Origin: Butyrivibrio sp.
GTDB taxonomy: Bacteria > Bacillota > Clostridia > Lachnospirales > Lachnospiraceae
Assembly (NCBI GenBank): GCA_015056495.1
Contig: SVGC01000019.1
Span: 1 to 64,000, forward strand
DNA: 64,000 nucleotides
Direction: 5' to 3'
This document shows, in pieces, positions 49,870-60,891 of the stretch. Each line of letters begins with the position of its first letter. The first letter of the stretch is position 1. The notes under the pieces are model-generated. The model searched no databases and had not been told where the DNA came from. It worked only from the letters and a program-made list of their open reading frames with translations. A program made the position numbers and the translations under genes.

Positions 49870-50144
49870 TTACATATAAGATTTAGCTTTTTGAGATTCT
49901 TATATGTAATTCCTCTTCTCCTAGGAGGGTGCTAGTCTTCTCGTATACATATAAGATTTCACTTTTCCTGATTCTGATATGTAATTCACTGCCTGTTGAG
50001 CGAAGGATGAATGGCTATTGGCCTTTCATATACATATAAGAATTCACTTTTTCTGATTCTGATATGTAATTCCACTTCTCTAGAACGGCTGTTGACCCTC
50101 CCGTATACATATAAGAATTCACTTTTACTGATTCTGATATGTAA
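49870..50144. repeat. Array of four ~39-bp imperfect-palindrome repeats spaced 36-46 bp
   Basis: TACATATAAGAATTCACTTTTTCTGATTCTGATATGTAAT-like units at 49870-49909, 49946-49984, 50031-50069 and 50106-50144. Confidence 0.8.
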
Positions 50145-50738
50145 TCAATTGTACTTGGCTCTCTCGCCGCCGATGTACTTAGGTCTTGTTCTTGCGCATA
50201 CTATGTGGGCATTACCTACTTCAGTCTGCTGTACTCTTACAGGAACAGCAACATCTCTCAGGTGCATGCCGATAAGAGTGTCTCCTATATCAATTCCAAG
50301 CTCAGCCTTGATGTGCTCAACAGCAACAGCATCCTTAAGTGTTTTATACGCAGCTGTCGCAAAAGATCCTCCGGCTTTAAGCTGAGGAACAACACTTACT
50401 ATTTCATAGCCACGCTCTCTGGCTACTGACTTTTCAAGGATCAGCGCCCTGTTAAGGTGCTCGCAGCACTGAGCTGCAAGATGCAACTTCTTCTCTTTAC
50501 AAGCCTCAACAAGTGTAGCTACAAGGGCCTGTCCAATTTCTTCACTGGAAAATGTTCCAAGCTTATGGGATGCCACTTCACTAGAAGAACATCCAACTAC
50601 CAGTAAGTCTCCTTCTTCAGGATGAGCCTGTTCATACAGATCATCAAACACAGCTCTTATTTCTTTTTTTATCAATTCAATATCTTTAAACTCTTCGTTA
50701 GATACTCCAGCACCCATTGTAAAATCCTCCATAGTCAA
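50145..50738 (-). CDS. UPF0340/YwlG family protein (TIGR01440)
   Basis: VVGCSSSEVASHKLGTFSSEEIGQALV...AAQCCEHLNRALILEKSVARERGYEIVSVVPQLKAGGSFATAAY. Confidence 0.88.
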   Translation of the reverse strand: MTMEDFTMGAGVSNEEFKDIELIKKEIRAVFDDLYEQAHPEEGDLLVVGCSSSEVASHKLGTFSSEEIGQALVATLVEACKEKKLHLAAQCCEHLNRALILEKSVARERGYEIVSVVPQLKAGGSFATAAYKTLKDAVAVEHIKAELGIDIGDTLIGMHLRDVAVPVRVQQTEVGNAHIVCARTRPKYIGGERAKYN

Positions 50739-50902
50739 TTGGTAATTCTTTAAACTACAATGATTATATTTTTTCTATTATCAAAATTCAAGAAGCTAAT
50801 ATCTTCCTATTGAATTTTCAATAATTGCATATTTCAACAGGTAAAAACGAATGAATTCCAACCAATACAACAAAGTCGCCAATAACATAAGATAATAGCT
50901 AC

Positions 50903-50958
50903 AAAAAACCGCACCATGATGTGATTGCTAATCTCTCATAGCAATCACATCATGGTGC
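50903..50958 (-). terminator. Strong intrinsic terminator
   Basis: GCACCATGATGTGATTGCT / AGCAATCACATCATGGTGC (19-bp perfect stem); T6 on the minus strand. Confidence 0.75.
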
Positions 50959-51135
50959 AGATTCTAGATTTATCTAACTAATAATATAACACCAACTTTT
51001 TATATGTTGGCTTATATCATGTTATCAAGTTTCAGTATGATTAACGATATATGACCTACCATCTAACTGATATCAACTTACGCCATAAGCCTAAACATCT
51101 CTCTGATATTAACCTATGCCATAAGTCCATACATC

Positions 51136-52143
51136 TCACTGATACTGGCTCACATTAGAAGCATCCACTGGCGAGAACGGTACCCATACATATTTATTAT
51201 CATCTGAAGCGCCATCAATTGTAGATACTGACTTACCGGATGTAAGAGCGATAACAGCCTCTACTGCCTTGGCTGCCTGTCCTTCTGCATCCTGCAATAC
51301 GGTAAAGGACATCTCTCCTGCAGCGATAGATGCGCATCCGGCCTCTGTTGCATCAACACCTGTTACAGGAATTGATGCAGGATCAATTCCGTTGTCCTTA
51401 AGTGCCTGGCATACACCAAGAGCCATTGTATCGTTGTTGCAAAAGATTGCATCGTATGGCTGTCCTGTCTTAAAGAATATATTCAGCTTTTCAGCAGCTA
51501 TTGTATCAGACCATGTGGCATAATCCACAAATACATAATTAACTTCTACGCCCATATCCTTAAGGGTATTCTTAACAGCTGATGTTCTGCCCTTTGTTCC
51601 TGAATGTCCCTTTTCACCTTCAAAAATAATAACGTTCATAGATGAAGGATTGCCAAGCTTTTTCATTACATACTCAGCCTGGAGCTGGCCTGCTTCTTCT
51701 TCCTGAGAGCCTACATATACATATTTATCAGCCTTTAGATGTTCATCACTTGGCTGACTGTTTACAAATATGATTGGCAGATCATTGGATGTAACTTCCA
51801 TCTGCAGTGCTGTGGATGGATCTGTAAGTCTTAGGATTATTGCATCATAGCCATTAGCTTTGGCGCTGGCAATCTCTGCTGCCTGGTCATCCACAAGACT
51901 TCCGCAATAACTCACATCCAATGTAATACCTGCACTCTTGGCAGCTGCAACGATTCCATCTGATAACGCAGCACGGAATGTATCATCTACATCACATATA
52001 GAATACAGAACCTTTATACTTCCGTCACTGGATGCAGATTGTGAGCTACTGCAACCTGTCAGGAGACTTGTCATTAATATACTTATCAGCGCAATTGCTA
52101 TTATCTTTTTTAAACTTGTCTTCATCAGATTCCACCTCCTCAA
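51136..52143 (-). CDS. Periplasmic sugar-binding-type lipoprotein (Peripla_BP_4-like)
   Basis: [56 protein letters not shown]...[19 protein letters not shown]. Confidence 0.9.
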   Translation of the reverse strand: MRRWNLMKTSLKKIIAIALISILMTSLLTGCSSSQSASSDGSIKVLYSICDVDDTFRAALSDGIVAAAKSAGITLDVSYCGSLVDDQAAEIASAKANGYDAIILRLTDPSTALQMEVTSNDLPIIFVNSQPSDEHLKADKYVYVGSQEEEAGQLQAEYVMKKLGNPSSMNVIIFEGEKGHSGTKGRTSAVKNTLKDMGVEVNYVFVDYATWSDTIAAEKLNIFFKTGQPYDAIFCNNDTMALGVCQALKDNGIDPASIPVTGVDATEAGCASIAAGEMSFTVLQDAEGQAAKAVEAVIALTSGKSVSTIDGASDDNKYVWVPFSPVDASNVSQYQ

Positions 52144-54131
52144 ATCTTGAACTGCTGAACATGGTTTGTAAGTGTATCAGATGTACCTGCCAATTCATGT
52201 GAGTTGTCTGCTACATCCTGGCTACTCTTTGTGATATTATCAGCCTGTTCTACCATGTTTTCTGAGGTTGCAAGAATCTCATCAGCACTTGCGGCCTGTT
52301 CTTCTGATATTGCTGCTACGTTGGTCGCAACATCATCTACTTTCTGAATGTCAGTTATCATTGCTTCTATCAACTTGTTAGAAGTATTGATATTGTCATA
52401 TATCTTATCAAAGGTCTCAACTGCAACTGCAATTCTCTCACTATTCTGCTGAATGCTGTCAGCACTATTCTGTGCCTGACCAACAGCTTCCTCAATAAGA
52501 GTATGTACTTCATTGATCAGATTTGTAATGTTCTGAGCACTCTCAGCACTGGTCTGTGCCAGCTTGCCTATCTGCGTAGCAACTACTGCAAATCCCTTAC
52601 CTGCTTCGCCAGCTCTGGCAGCTTCAATAGAAGCATTGAGTGAGAGCAGATTGGTCTCTTCTGCAATTTCTCCTATGATGCCAACGATATTGGTGATCTC
52701 TTCTGAAGCATCACCAACCTTGTTGATGGATTCAACCAGTCTATTATTAGCATCCTGAATATCGGCCATAGCACTGCTGAGTTTCTCCATATCTTCACGT
52801 CCACGCTGAGATATGTCTACGGTCTCCTTCATGCTCTCTTCGGCCTGATTACTATTTTCTCTAGTATCTGCTACAACACCTGCAAGTACGGTAGCATTCT
52901 GTGCTATATCATTAACAGCTTCCGCCAGCTGGTCAACAGTCTCATTGAGCTGCTTCATGGCTTCTGACTGTGACATTGATGCATCATACATGCGCCTTGC
53001 CACTTCATCACTATTGTCTGACTGCTCTTTAAGCTTGACTGACTCATCACTTATGCTGGCAAGCATTTTTCTCATGCTGGCAACAAATTCTCCAACCTTT
53101 CTACCCATAACTCCGATTTCGTCATCGCTTTCCGCTTTGACATTGATCGTAAAGTCACCTGAAGACATTGCATTGATGTTTTCTGTAATTGCAGAAAGTG
53201 GAGCGATAACTTTACTAACTATAAATATAATAGATACGATGATAATAACAATCGCAATAACAGCTACGAATATCAAAAGATTAGCCAGCATTGTTACATC
53301 GCTTAATATAGTTGATGTCTTGATATATGAAACCAAGAGCCAATCTGTATTGTCAATTTCCTCATAGGCAACCATATAATCACCTATGGTGTTTGTACTA
53401 TAGTCTCTTTCTGCTATTGCTGTTGCTATCCCAGCCAATAGCACGTCACTATTGGATGTCGTTATTTCAGAACCTAATCTGCCAGTATCAATATCTGCAA
53501 GGATCGTATTATTAGTCCTGTCTATGAGAATAGATCTGGCTTCATCCATTTTTACACCAGAATTGACAATAACAGTAATATCGTTAAGTGCCACATCCGC
53601 AGCAATGACCTTGATCTCTTCGCCTCCATCATTAAGGATTCCGGAAGCACTGATTACTTTTTCTCCATTACTATTGGTATATGCGGTTCCATATCCCATC
53701 TCAACTCTGGTAATACCCTGTTTATAGAATGTCTCTTCCGTCACATTACTTGTTGAGTATGATGAGTCTGATGCAGTATAAAGCCTTCCACTTGCAGTAC
53801 CAATATACAGACCTTCAGGTGAACTGGAATTATACCCGTAAAAAGAGTCCAAGATAAGCTGCAACTCGTCCTCCGTTGGCTGCTGAGTCTCAATTCCATA
53901 TTTTACAGTTGCAAAAAACTCCATGTTCTCATCCAGCCAAGACTCAATATTGTCTGCCTGATTGGCAATAGATGATTCCAATTCATTAGTTGCCGACTTA
54001 GTAAGACTATTCTTACTAAGGATCAAAGATATAGCACTAAGTGCAACTACTGCTACAACAACTGTTGGAACAATATACAAAAGCAGTTTAGTTCTAATCT
54101 TTCCAGTTCTTTTTACCTTCTGATCACTCAT
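52140..54131 (-). CDS. Methyl-accepting chemotaxis protein (dCache-like sensor, HAMP, MCP signal)
   Basis: 663 aa; [54 protein letters not shown]. Confidence 0.95.
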   Translation of the reverse strand: MSDQKVKRTGKIRTKLLLYIVPTVVVAVVALSAISLILSKNSLTKSATNELESSIANQADNIESWLDENMEFFATVKYGIETQQPTEDELQLILDSFYGYNSSSPEGLYIGTASGRLYTASDSSYSTSNVTEETFYKQGITRVEMGYGTAYTNSNGEKVISASGILNDGGEEIKVIAADVALNDITVIVNSGVKMDEARSILIDRTNNTILADIDTGRLGSEITTSNSDVLLAGIATAIAERDYSTNTIGDYMVAYEEIDNTDWLLVSYIKTSTILSDVTMLANLLIFVAVIAIVIIIVSIIFIVSKVIAPLSAITENINAMSSGDFTINVKAESDDEIGVMGRKVGEFVASMRKMLASISDESVKLKEQSDNSDEVARRMYDASMSQSEAMKQLNETVDQLAEAVNDIAQNATVLAGVVADTRENSNQAEESMKETVDISQRGREDMEKLSSAMADIQDANNRLVESINKVGDASEEITNIVGIIGEIAEETNLLSLNASIEAARAGEAGKGFAVVATQIGKLAQTSAESAQNITNLINEVHTLIEEAVGQAQNSADSIQQNSERIAVAVETFDKIYDNINTSNKLIEAMITDIQKVDDVATNVAAISEEQAASADEILATSENMVEQADNITKSSQDVADNSHELAGTSDTLTNHVQQFKI

Positions 54132-54254
54132 TCCGAGGAATCCCTCCTTATTAATATGATAAAAGCCAAAACTTGGTAACTACATTATAGTACCGAATTT
54201 TGGCTTTTGAATAATATTGCGTAAAGTTTTATTTAATTTTTAGTTATGTATCAT

Positions 54255-55790
54255 TTATTTTTTATCTTCTCTGGCATCGACCTGGCTCTGAATATACTCT
54301 GTTACTTCCTCAAAACCAGCGTCTTTCAGTGCTTGCCTGAACTCTTTTATTATTTCATCAACTGTACAATCATAATCTCCATAACATATCATTGGCAGAT
54401 ATTTTCCACATACCACATTTATTTTGTCCAGCTCCTTGCTATATCCAGTCATATCAAAATGCATATCTTCCCATGGATAATCAATGGCCGATTGCTCATA
54501 TTGTCTGGTCAAATGTTCATATGCATAGTTGTCTCTGGCTGAATTTAAGAGTGCAAGATCATCACGTCTGCCCCACCAAAAATTTAAGGTAATACTGTCC
54601 AGATCATTATTATAGCTATCTGGTCGTCTAAAAATATTGCCGTCCTCCAATATGTACTGCTGCCCCTCTATTCCATAATTGATGAGCCTGCTGCACTGTG
54701 CATCATTTCTAAGTAGCTCATAAGTCTGCAATGCCAGTTCCGGATACTGGGATCTGGCTGAGATAGCCATTGCACCATGGAGGATACTTGTACGTACTAT
54801 ATTGCCCCGTTCCTCTCCAAACCAGAAAAACATTGCTCTGGATCCAGGCTGGGCTATATCCATATTGGGCTTTCTATCTTCAATATACATATTGGTGTGG
54901 TGTTCTATACAAGCGGATTCTCCCAGGTAAAAACCTGTTGTGTAATCATTTGATGTTTCTTCAGGATTGCCAAATACTCCCATTCGCTCCCACTTACGCA
55001 TCAGATTAGCAAAACTTGAAAGTTCATTGCCCTCATAATAAGGTGACACAACTGTATCAAGATCATCCTTGTATGCGCCCCATAGACCATAATCCGTTAT
55101 TTCCAATATCGGTACAAAATCAGTCTTGGAAACAATGTATCCCTGTGCCGAGTTAGTGCTACTCCTATCAGCATCCCATGGTATTACATTAGGATATGCT
55201 TTTACCACGTATTTAAAAAAAGTGGTCATATCCTCCCAGGAATGTATGCCTTCTTCAAACCCGGCTTCGGTAGCCAAGTCCCCTCTATATATGAATCCAT
55301 GATTGGTCCACTGTGTATATTGATTTTCAGGAATCAAATAGATATTGCCTTCATACTTACAAGATTCCCATTCATCTGCAGAAACAGATGCATAGGTCTC
55401 TGGACAGTACTGTTTAAGCATGTCTTCAGTCAGAGGATAAAAATTACCTTCTGTAACATTTTTCCATGCATCAAGCCAGTCTGTAGACGTTCCGATCAGA
55501 TCGATCTGCTCATCACTATATTCAAGTACCTGATCATATTTCTCGAGATAATCGGTCCATGAAATATAGTAAACATCCAGTTTAACATTTATTTTATCTA
55601 TTAATATCTTATTGAGAGCTTCAATAACTTTTTCTGTCTGACCATTAGTAGGTTTATCACCAACAGTCAGATACACTATTGTTGTTGGCTCGCTGTCACC
55701 TTGTATCTGACCGCTTATAGGCAGACTGCAAGATACTAGATTAACTGCAACGCACATCATGAGGATAAGTGATAGTACTTTTTCCTTCAC
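54255..55790 (-). CDS. Extracellular solute-binding protein family 1 lipoprotein
   Basis: CVAVNLVSCSLPISG lipobox; SBP layout with VYLTVGDKPTNGQTEKVIEALNKILIDKINVKLDVYYISWTDYLEKYDQVL. Confidence 0.85.
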   Translation of the reverse strand: MKEKVLSLILMMCVAVNLVSCSLPISGQIQGDSEPTTIVYLTVGDKPTNGQTEKVIEALNKILIDKINVKLDVYYISWTDYLEKYDQVLEYSDEQIDLIGTSTDWLDAWKNVTEGNFYPLTEDMLKQYCPETYASVSADEWESCKYEGNIYLIPENQYTQWTNHGFIYRGDLATEAGFEEGIHSWEDMTTFFKYVVKAYPNVIPWDADRSSTNSAQGYIVSKTDFVPILEITDYGLWGAYKDDLDTVVSPYYEGNELSSFANLMRKWERMGVFGNPEETSNDYTTGFYLGESACIEHHTNMYIEDRKPNMDIAQPGSRAMFFWFGEERGNIVRTSILHGAMAISARSQYPELALQTYELLRNDAQCSRLINYGIEGQQYILEDGNIFRRPDSYNNDLDSITLNFWWGRRDDLALLNSARDNYAYEHLTRQYEQSAIDYPWEDMHFDMTGYSKELDKINVVCGKYLPMICYGDYDCTVDEIIKEFRQALKDAGFEEVTEYIQSQVDAREDKK

Positions 55791-56332
55791 TGACCATTAC
55801 CTTTCTTTTCCTCTCGGCGCTTGGCACGTAGCTCTACAAAAAATTCTTTCAGCATGTTGCTGCAGTCCTGCTCCATGACTCCAGTAACAGTATCCACCTG
55901 ATGATTAAAATCAGGGTTATTTAAGATATTCATTACTGACCCTGCACATCCTGCCTTGGAATTCATTGCACCAATGACAACCTTAGGAATCCTTGCTTGA
56001 ACAATTGCTCCTGCACACATCTGACACGGTTCCAGAGTTACATACAACGTACACTCTTCTAATCTCCAATCGCCCAGGACTTTATTGGCTTTCTTGATAG
56101 CCGATATCTCCGCATGGGCAAGTGAAGTATGATCTGTGTTACGTCTATTATAACCCCTTGCAATAATTTTATCACGAAAAACTATTACACACCCTATCGG
56201 TACCTCGTCTAGTGCATAAGCTTTTTTAGCCTGAGCAATGGCCGCTTTCATATATTTCTCATGAAGCTTGTCTTCTTCAGAACTTACTTTTAACTGTGGA
56301 TAAGAATTCATATTTTTCTCCATACAAATCAT
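55787..56332 (-). CDS. tadA: tRNA adenosine(34) deaminase
   Basis: HAEISAIKKANKVLGDWRLEECTLYVTLEPCQMCAGAIVQARIPKVVIGA. Confidence 0.93.
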   Translation of the reverse strand: MICMEKNMNSYPQLKVSSEEDKLHEKYMKAAIAQAKKAYALDEVPIGCVIVFRDKIIARGYNRRNTDHTSLAHAEISAIKKANKVLGDWRLEECTLYVTLEPCQMCAGAIVQARIPKVVIGAMNSKAGCAGSVMNILNNPDFNHQVDTVTGVMEQDCSNMLKEFFVELRAKRREEKKGNGQ

Positions 56333-56472
56333 ACTGTTTTAGTAGTATTTGGATTTCTTGTATGATATAATACATTTTATCGAAAACTGCTTTTGCAATT
56401 ACCGATAAAAAGTATTATAAGAGATTACTATATATATAGCAATCTCAGAGATTAGACAGAGGTTTAGGATTT

Positions 56473-56913
56473 ATGAAGATTTCTACAAAAGGAAGATACG
56501 CTCTTAGAGTAATGATTGATCTTGCAATACACGATACAGGTGAGTATATTGCATTAAAAGATATCTCAGAACGCCAGGGTATCACTATCAAATATCTTGA
56601 GCAGATAGTTACTGTTCTTAATAAGGCCGGCTTTCTGAGAAGTATGCGTGGCAATAATGGCGGCCACAGACTTGCCAAGGCTCCTAAAGAATACAAGGTT
56701 GGCGACATCTTAAGAACTATGGAAGGCGACCTTGCTCCGGTTGAGTGCCTTGCTATATCATCAGGTGGTGATTGTCCAAGAGCTGAAGAGTGTGCTACAC
56801 TTGATTTTTGGAAGGGACTTGATGCAGCTATCAACAAATATGTAGATAGTTTCACTCTGCAAGACCTTGTAGATCAGTCTCTGGCTCTTTCTGGTTATGA
56901 TTATTCAATTTAA
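56473..56913 (+). CDS. Rrf2 family transcriptional regulator
   Basis: MKISTKGRYALRVMIDLA...RQGITIKYLEQIVTVLNKAGFLRSMRGNNGGHRLAKAP; CX8CX5C-like cysteines. Confidence 0.93.
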   Translation: MKISTKGRYALRVMIDLAIHDTGEYIALKDISERQGITIKYLEQIVTVLNKAGFLRSMRGNNGGHRLAKAPKEYKVGDILRTMEGDLAPVECLAISSGGDCPRAEECATLDFWKGLDAAINKYVDSFTLQDLVDQSLALSGYDYSI

Positions 56914-56963
56914 AGGTTACAATTCAGAAACATTGACAGTCATTATAAAAAAAAGTATATTAT

Positions 56964-56992
56964 AAGGGCTACGTTTTTTATCGTAGCCCTTT
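56964..56992 (+). terminator. Intrinsic terminator of the Rrf2 gene
   Basis: AAGGGCTACG-ttttttat-CGTAGCCCTT followed by TTATT. Confidence 0.7.
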
Positions 56993-57006
56993 TATTGGTC
57001 GGTCTT

Positions 57007-57169
57007 GTAAAGGGTGTATGTAGCAGTCCTGTTTGTATATATTCGGGTCCTGCGCAATGGAAATCTACGAACCGTGTCAGGTCGGGAACGAAGCAGCACT
57101 AAGTAGAACCTTTCATGTGTTGTAGGGGTGCCTGTTTATGTCGGCAGTCAACGTGCATGCATCCTTTAC
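57007..57169 (+). ncRNA. ffs: Signal recognition particle RNA
   Basis: Core GTGTCAGGTCGGGAACGAAGCAGCACTAAG (SRP domain IV); outer helix GTAAAGGGTGTATGTA / TGCATGCATCCTTTAC. Ends approximate. Confidence 0.85.
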
Positions 57170-57210
57170 AGGATCGATTTTTAGTTATTATTATTCATTC
57201 TTATATATCC

Positions 57211-58209
57211 TCATATACCTTTATAATCAAATGCTGGTATAAAGCTCTCAGATGATGTCTCAAGACTCTGCATGAATCCATTTTCAAGACCGCAATCTAT
57301 AGCAAAGTCTAATAGTTCATCATATTCATCCTCTGTGATTGTCTCCTTCAAAAAAGACAGTTCACTGCTTAGACTTTTTTCAGATAGCTGCTTCATTGGA
57401 GTATATTGTCCCATGATGCTTAGAAACACATCGTTTCCAAAGGTCTTAATAAGCGACGCGATTACCTTTTTGGAATCCTCTATCTGTCTTGGAAGTACAA
57501 GATGTCTGATAATAACGCCTTTTCTCATGAGGGGGCCAACGTAATCATCCTCCGTCGTCTCTTCAATTATTTCGTTATATTCCTCAGCATTAATCAACCT
57601 TCCTTCATGTAAAAAATGAGGGGTCCCAACCTGCCTGAGCATCTCTTTAATTGCATCTGTGGCAATCTCAAAATACTTAGGCGCATTGGAAAGCCCTATA
57701 GCAAGGTCATCAGAAAAATACTTGCAGTCAGGCAGATATATATCGATCAGCCCGTCCAGCATCTTCAAGGTCTCAACTGATTCAAAGCTTGAAGTGTTAT
57801 ATAGTACAGGTATCGATAAACCTTTATTTCTAGCCATTTCCAAACTATTAGCTATCTGAGGCACATAATGAGATGGAGTAACAAGATTGATATTATGAGC
57901 TCCTTGCTCCTGAAGCTCCAGATAGATGTCAGCCAGCCGCTGGATAGTTATACCTTTAGCAACATTTCCGTGGGAAATTGGCTGATTCTGACAAAAGATA
58001 CATCCCATATTGCAACCGCTAAAAAATACTGCGCCGGAGCCCTTAGTACCTGAAATACATGGTTCTTCCCAATAATGCAGTGCTGCCCTTGCAGCAGTTA
58101 TAGTCGAAGGGGCATTACAATAGCCTCTCTTGCCGGCAGTTCTGTCAACATGGCAATTCCTTGGGCACAATATGCAATTGGACATTATCTGGTCAATATC
58201 ATATATCAT
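57211..58209 (-). CDS. Radical SAM protein (PflA-like/AmmeMemoRadiSam-like)
   Basis: CILCPRNCHVDRTAGKRGYC and SGCNMGCIFCQNQPISHG. Confidence 0.88.
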   Translation of the reverse strand: MIYDIDQIMSNCILCPRNCHVDRTAGKRGYCNAPSTITAARAALHYWEEPCISGTKGSGAVFFSGCNMGCIFCQNQPISHGNVAKGITIQRLADIYLELQEQGAHNINLVTPSHYVPQIANSLEMARNKGLSIPVLYNTSSFESVETLKMLDGLIDIYLPDCKYFSDDLAIGLSNAPKYFEIATDAIKEMLRQVGTPHFLHEGRLINAEEYNEIIEETTEDDYVGPLMRKGVIIRHLVLPRQIEDSKKVIASLIKTFGNDVFLSIMGQYTPMKQLSEKSLSSELSFLKETITEDEYDELLDFAIDCGLENGFMQSLETSSESFIPAFDYKGI

Positions 58210-58323
58210 AGTTTACCTATACAAGTCTCCATACGCCTGCGAGTCTTATCCAACAAATACAAAACTGCCGCACTTATATTTTAGCAGTGCGGCAGCATCC
58301 TTTAACACAAATGAACTTCACTA

Positions 58324-59430
58324 TCAGAACTCTTTTGAATCCAGATAATTCATATAGCTCTCTACCATAAGTGCGATCTTAAATGTAAGAGCATCGTCAA
58401 AGGTCCTGATATCAAGGCCTGTACTCTTTTCAAGTTTTTCAATCCTATATACAAGTGTATTTCTATGTACAAACAACTCTCTGGAAGTCTCTGAAACATT
58501 CAGGTTGTTCTCAAAGAATTTGTTGATGGTATTTATTGTTTCCTCATCAAGATCCGAAGGAAGCATGTCTTTTCCACCAAATATCTCTTCAATGAACATC
58601 TTGCACAGACTGACTGGCAACTGGTAAATAAGACGTCCTATTCCCAGTGTATTGTAGGCTGTGACTCTTTTCTCTGCATAGAATATCTTACCTACTTCAA
58701 GAGCCATCTTGGCTTCCTTGTAGGACTTACTGAGATCTTTTAATTCGCCAACTATAGTTCCATATGCTACACGGACATTGAGCATAGCCTCTGTGTTCAT
58801 CATATCTACAATAGTTGTTGCTATCTGCTCAATATCTTCATAAGTATCATTCTCTGTAAGGGATTTGATGAGGATCACACTAGCCTCATCTACAGCAGTT
58901 ACGTAATCACCATTCTGAACAGTGTACATACCTGCAAGTAGCTCTGACGCAGTATTATCCACGTCCCCATTGGTCTCAATAAGAAGCACTACTCTTGGTA
59001 CCACAGCTTCTATTCTGAGCTTTTTGGCTCTGTTATATATATCTATCAGAAGCATATTATCCAGCATCAGATTCTGGAAAAAGTTGTTTCTGTCATATTT
59101 CTCTTTATAGGCAATGATCAGGTTCTGCAATTGAGATACACATATCTTGGCTATCATATGCGCCTCTTCACCCTGACCTCTAGCCGCAAGTACATATAAA
59201 GGCTCTCCATCATCAAGTATCTTGAGCAGATGTGTATCACCTATAACCTGACTATCTACCGGAGAATTAGCAAAACTTGTAACGAGAACTTTATCCAATG
59301 TATAAGAATCCTCTGTTGTAGCTACCACTTCCCCACTAAGATTCATAACACACAGATCTACCTTAGTTATAGCGTTTAGCTCTGATATGCTTGTTTTAAT
59401 TACTTGTGATGAGATCATAAGATTATTCAC
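58324..59430 (-). CDS. CdaR/PucR-family helix-turn-helix regulator
   Basis: C-terminal FFENNLNVSETSRELFVHRNTLVYRIEKLEKSTGLDIRTFDDALTFKIALMV. Confidence 0.85.
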   Translation of the reverse strand: MNNLMISSQVIKTSISELNAITKVDLCVMNLSGEVVATTEDSYTLDKVLVTSFANSPVDSQVIGDTHLLKILDDGEPLYVLAARGQGEEAHMIAKICVSQLQNLIIAYKEKYDRNNFFQNLMLDNMLLIDIYNRAKKLRIEAVVPRVVLLIETNGDVDNTASELLAGMYTVQNGDYVTAVDEASVILIKSLTENDTYEDIEQIATTIVDMMNTEAMLNVRVAYGTIVGELKDLSKSYKEAKMALEVGKIFYAEKRVTAYNTLGIGRLIYQLPVSLCKMFIEEIFGGKDMLPSDLDEETINTINKFFENNLNVSETSRELFVHRNTLVYRIEKLEKSTGLDIRTFDDALTFKIALMVESYMNYLDSKEF

Positions 59431-59528
59431 CTTTCAATAAATGTTTCTTCTATCGTTATTGTAATTCATTTTTGACAAAAAAGTAAAGAGGTGCAGCGAG
59501 CTGCACCCCTTTGGTATTAAAGCATTTA

Positions 59529-60638
59529 TTAGTTTGTAATAACCTTCTCTGTTTCCTTATCGAAGATGTGGATCTTCTCAACATCGAATGCGAACTTAAC
59601 CTTGTCACCAGGTCTAGCTGTTGTACGAGAATCAACTCGTGCTGTAACAGGGAAGCCTGCAAGATCAAAGTACAGATAAACTTCTGCACCAAGAAGCTCG
59701 TATACGTTGATTGTTGATTCGAATACAGCCTTAGATGTGTTAACAACCATTTCTGAATCATCAACATCTTCAGGACGGATACCGAATGTAACTGTCTTTC
59801 CATCATACTTACCATCGATAAGCTTCTTAGCCTTTGCTGGTGGTAACTGGATTTCCTTGTTATCGATCTTAAGGAATGCTTCATCACCCTTAATAGCAAC
59901 TTCAGCATCAAGGAAGTTCATCTGAGGTGATCCCATGAATCCTGCTACGAACAGGTTCTGTGGCTTGTCATACAGATTCTGTGGTGTATCTACCTGCTGT
60001 ACAACACCGTCCTTCATAACTACGATTCTTGTACCAAGAGTCATAGCCTCTGTCTGGTCGTGTGTAACGTAGATGATTGTTGTACCAAGTCTCTGGTGAA
60101 GCTTTGCAATCTCAGTTCTCATCTGAACACGGAGCTTAGCATCCAGGTTTGAAAGAGGCTCATCCATAAGGAATACCTTAGGATTACGAACGATAGCACG
60201 TCCCATAGCAACACGCTGTCTCTGACCACCTGAAAGAGCCTTTGGCTTTCTGTCAAGGAGCTTCTCAAGATCAAGGATCTTAGCTGCTTCTCTAACCTGC
60301 TTATCAATTTCAGCCTTAGGAACTTTTCTAAGCTTAAGACCGAATGCCATGTTATCATATACTGTCATATGTGGGTACAGAGCGTAGTTCTGGAATACCA
60401 TGGCGATATCTCTATCCTTTGGCTCTACGTCGTTAACTACTCTGTCACCGATCTTTAATGTACCTGAAGAAATATCTTCAAGACCAGCGATCATACGAAG
60501 TGTAGTTGACTTACCACATCCTGATGGTCCTACGAAAATGATGAATTCTTTATCCTGAATCTCAAGGTTGAAGTCTTTAACAGCTTCAAAACCGTTAGGA
60601 TAAACTTTTGTAATGTTCTCAAGTGATAAACTTGCCAT
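59529..60638 (-). CDS. Sugar ABC transporter ATP-binding protein (MsmK/UgpC family)
   Basis: [62 protein letters not shown]-terminal TOBE region. Confidence 0.95.
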   Translation of the reverse strand: MASLSLENITKVYPNGFEAVKDFNLEIQDKEFIIFVGPSGCGKSTTLRMIAGLEDISSGTLKIGDRVVNDVEPKDRDIAMVFQNYALYPHMTVYDNMAFGLKLRKVPKAEIDKQVREAAKILDLEKLLDRKPKALSGGQRQRVAMGRAIVRNPKVFLMDEPLSNLDAKLRVQMRTEIAKLHQRLGTTIIYVTHDQTEAMTLGTRIVVMKDGVVQQVDTPQNLYDKPQNLFVAGFMGSPQMNFLDAEVAIKGDEAFLKIDNKEIQLPPAKAKKLIDGKYDGKTVTFGIRPEDVDDSEMVVNTSKAVFESTINVYELLGAEVYLYFDLAGFPVTARVDSRTTARPGDKVKFAFDVEKIHIFDKETEKVITN

Positions 60639-60891
60639 AACCTTTTGCCTCCTCGCGTTTAATTATTGGCTTATTTCAAAAGTTTCTGTTTTAAAAGAAC
60701 GTCCCCCGTTCTTTAATTAGTATAACCAAAAGCCCTATTTTATTCTATGCCACTGTTATACAAATATATTTCTAAATCTTGGGTAAATTGCTTATTAAAA
60801 AAATATTAATACCATCATATTTGTCATCTTGACGAAAAATTTAAGTTCGTGTGTGCATTTTGACGAAACCAGTTTCAAAAAGCTGCTCCTG

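Noticed and set aside
49870-50144. Possible CRISPR array (39-bp repeats, 36-46-bp spacers)
   Set aside because: Only four units, repeats are divergent and self-complementary over most of their length, spacer lengths vary, and there are no cas genes nearby.
57211-58209. Second RiPP-type radical SAM
   Set aside because: Cysteine motifs and length fit the PflA/AmmeMemoRadiSam-like family; no small precursor ORF or exporter next to it.
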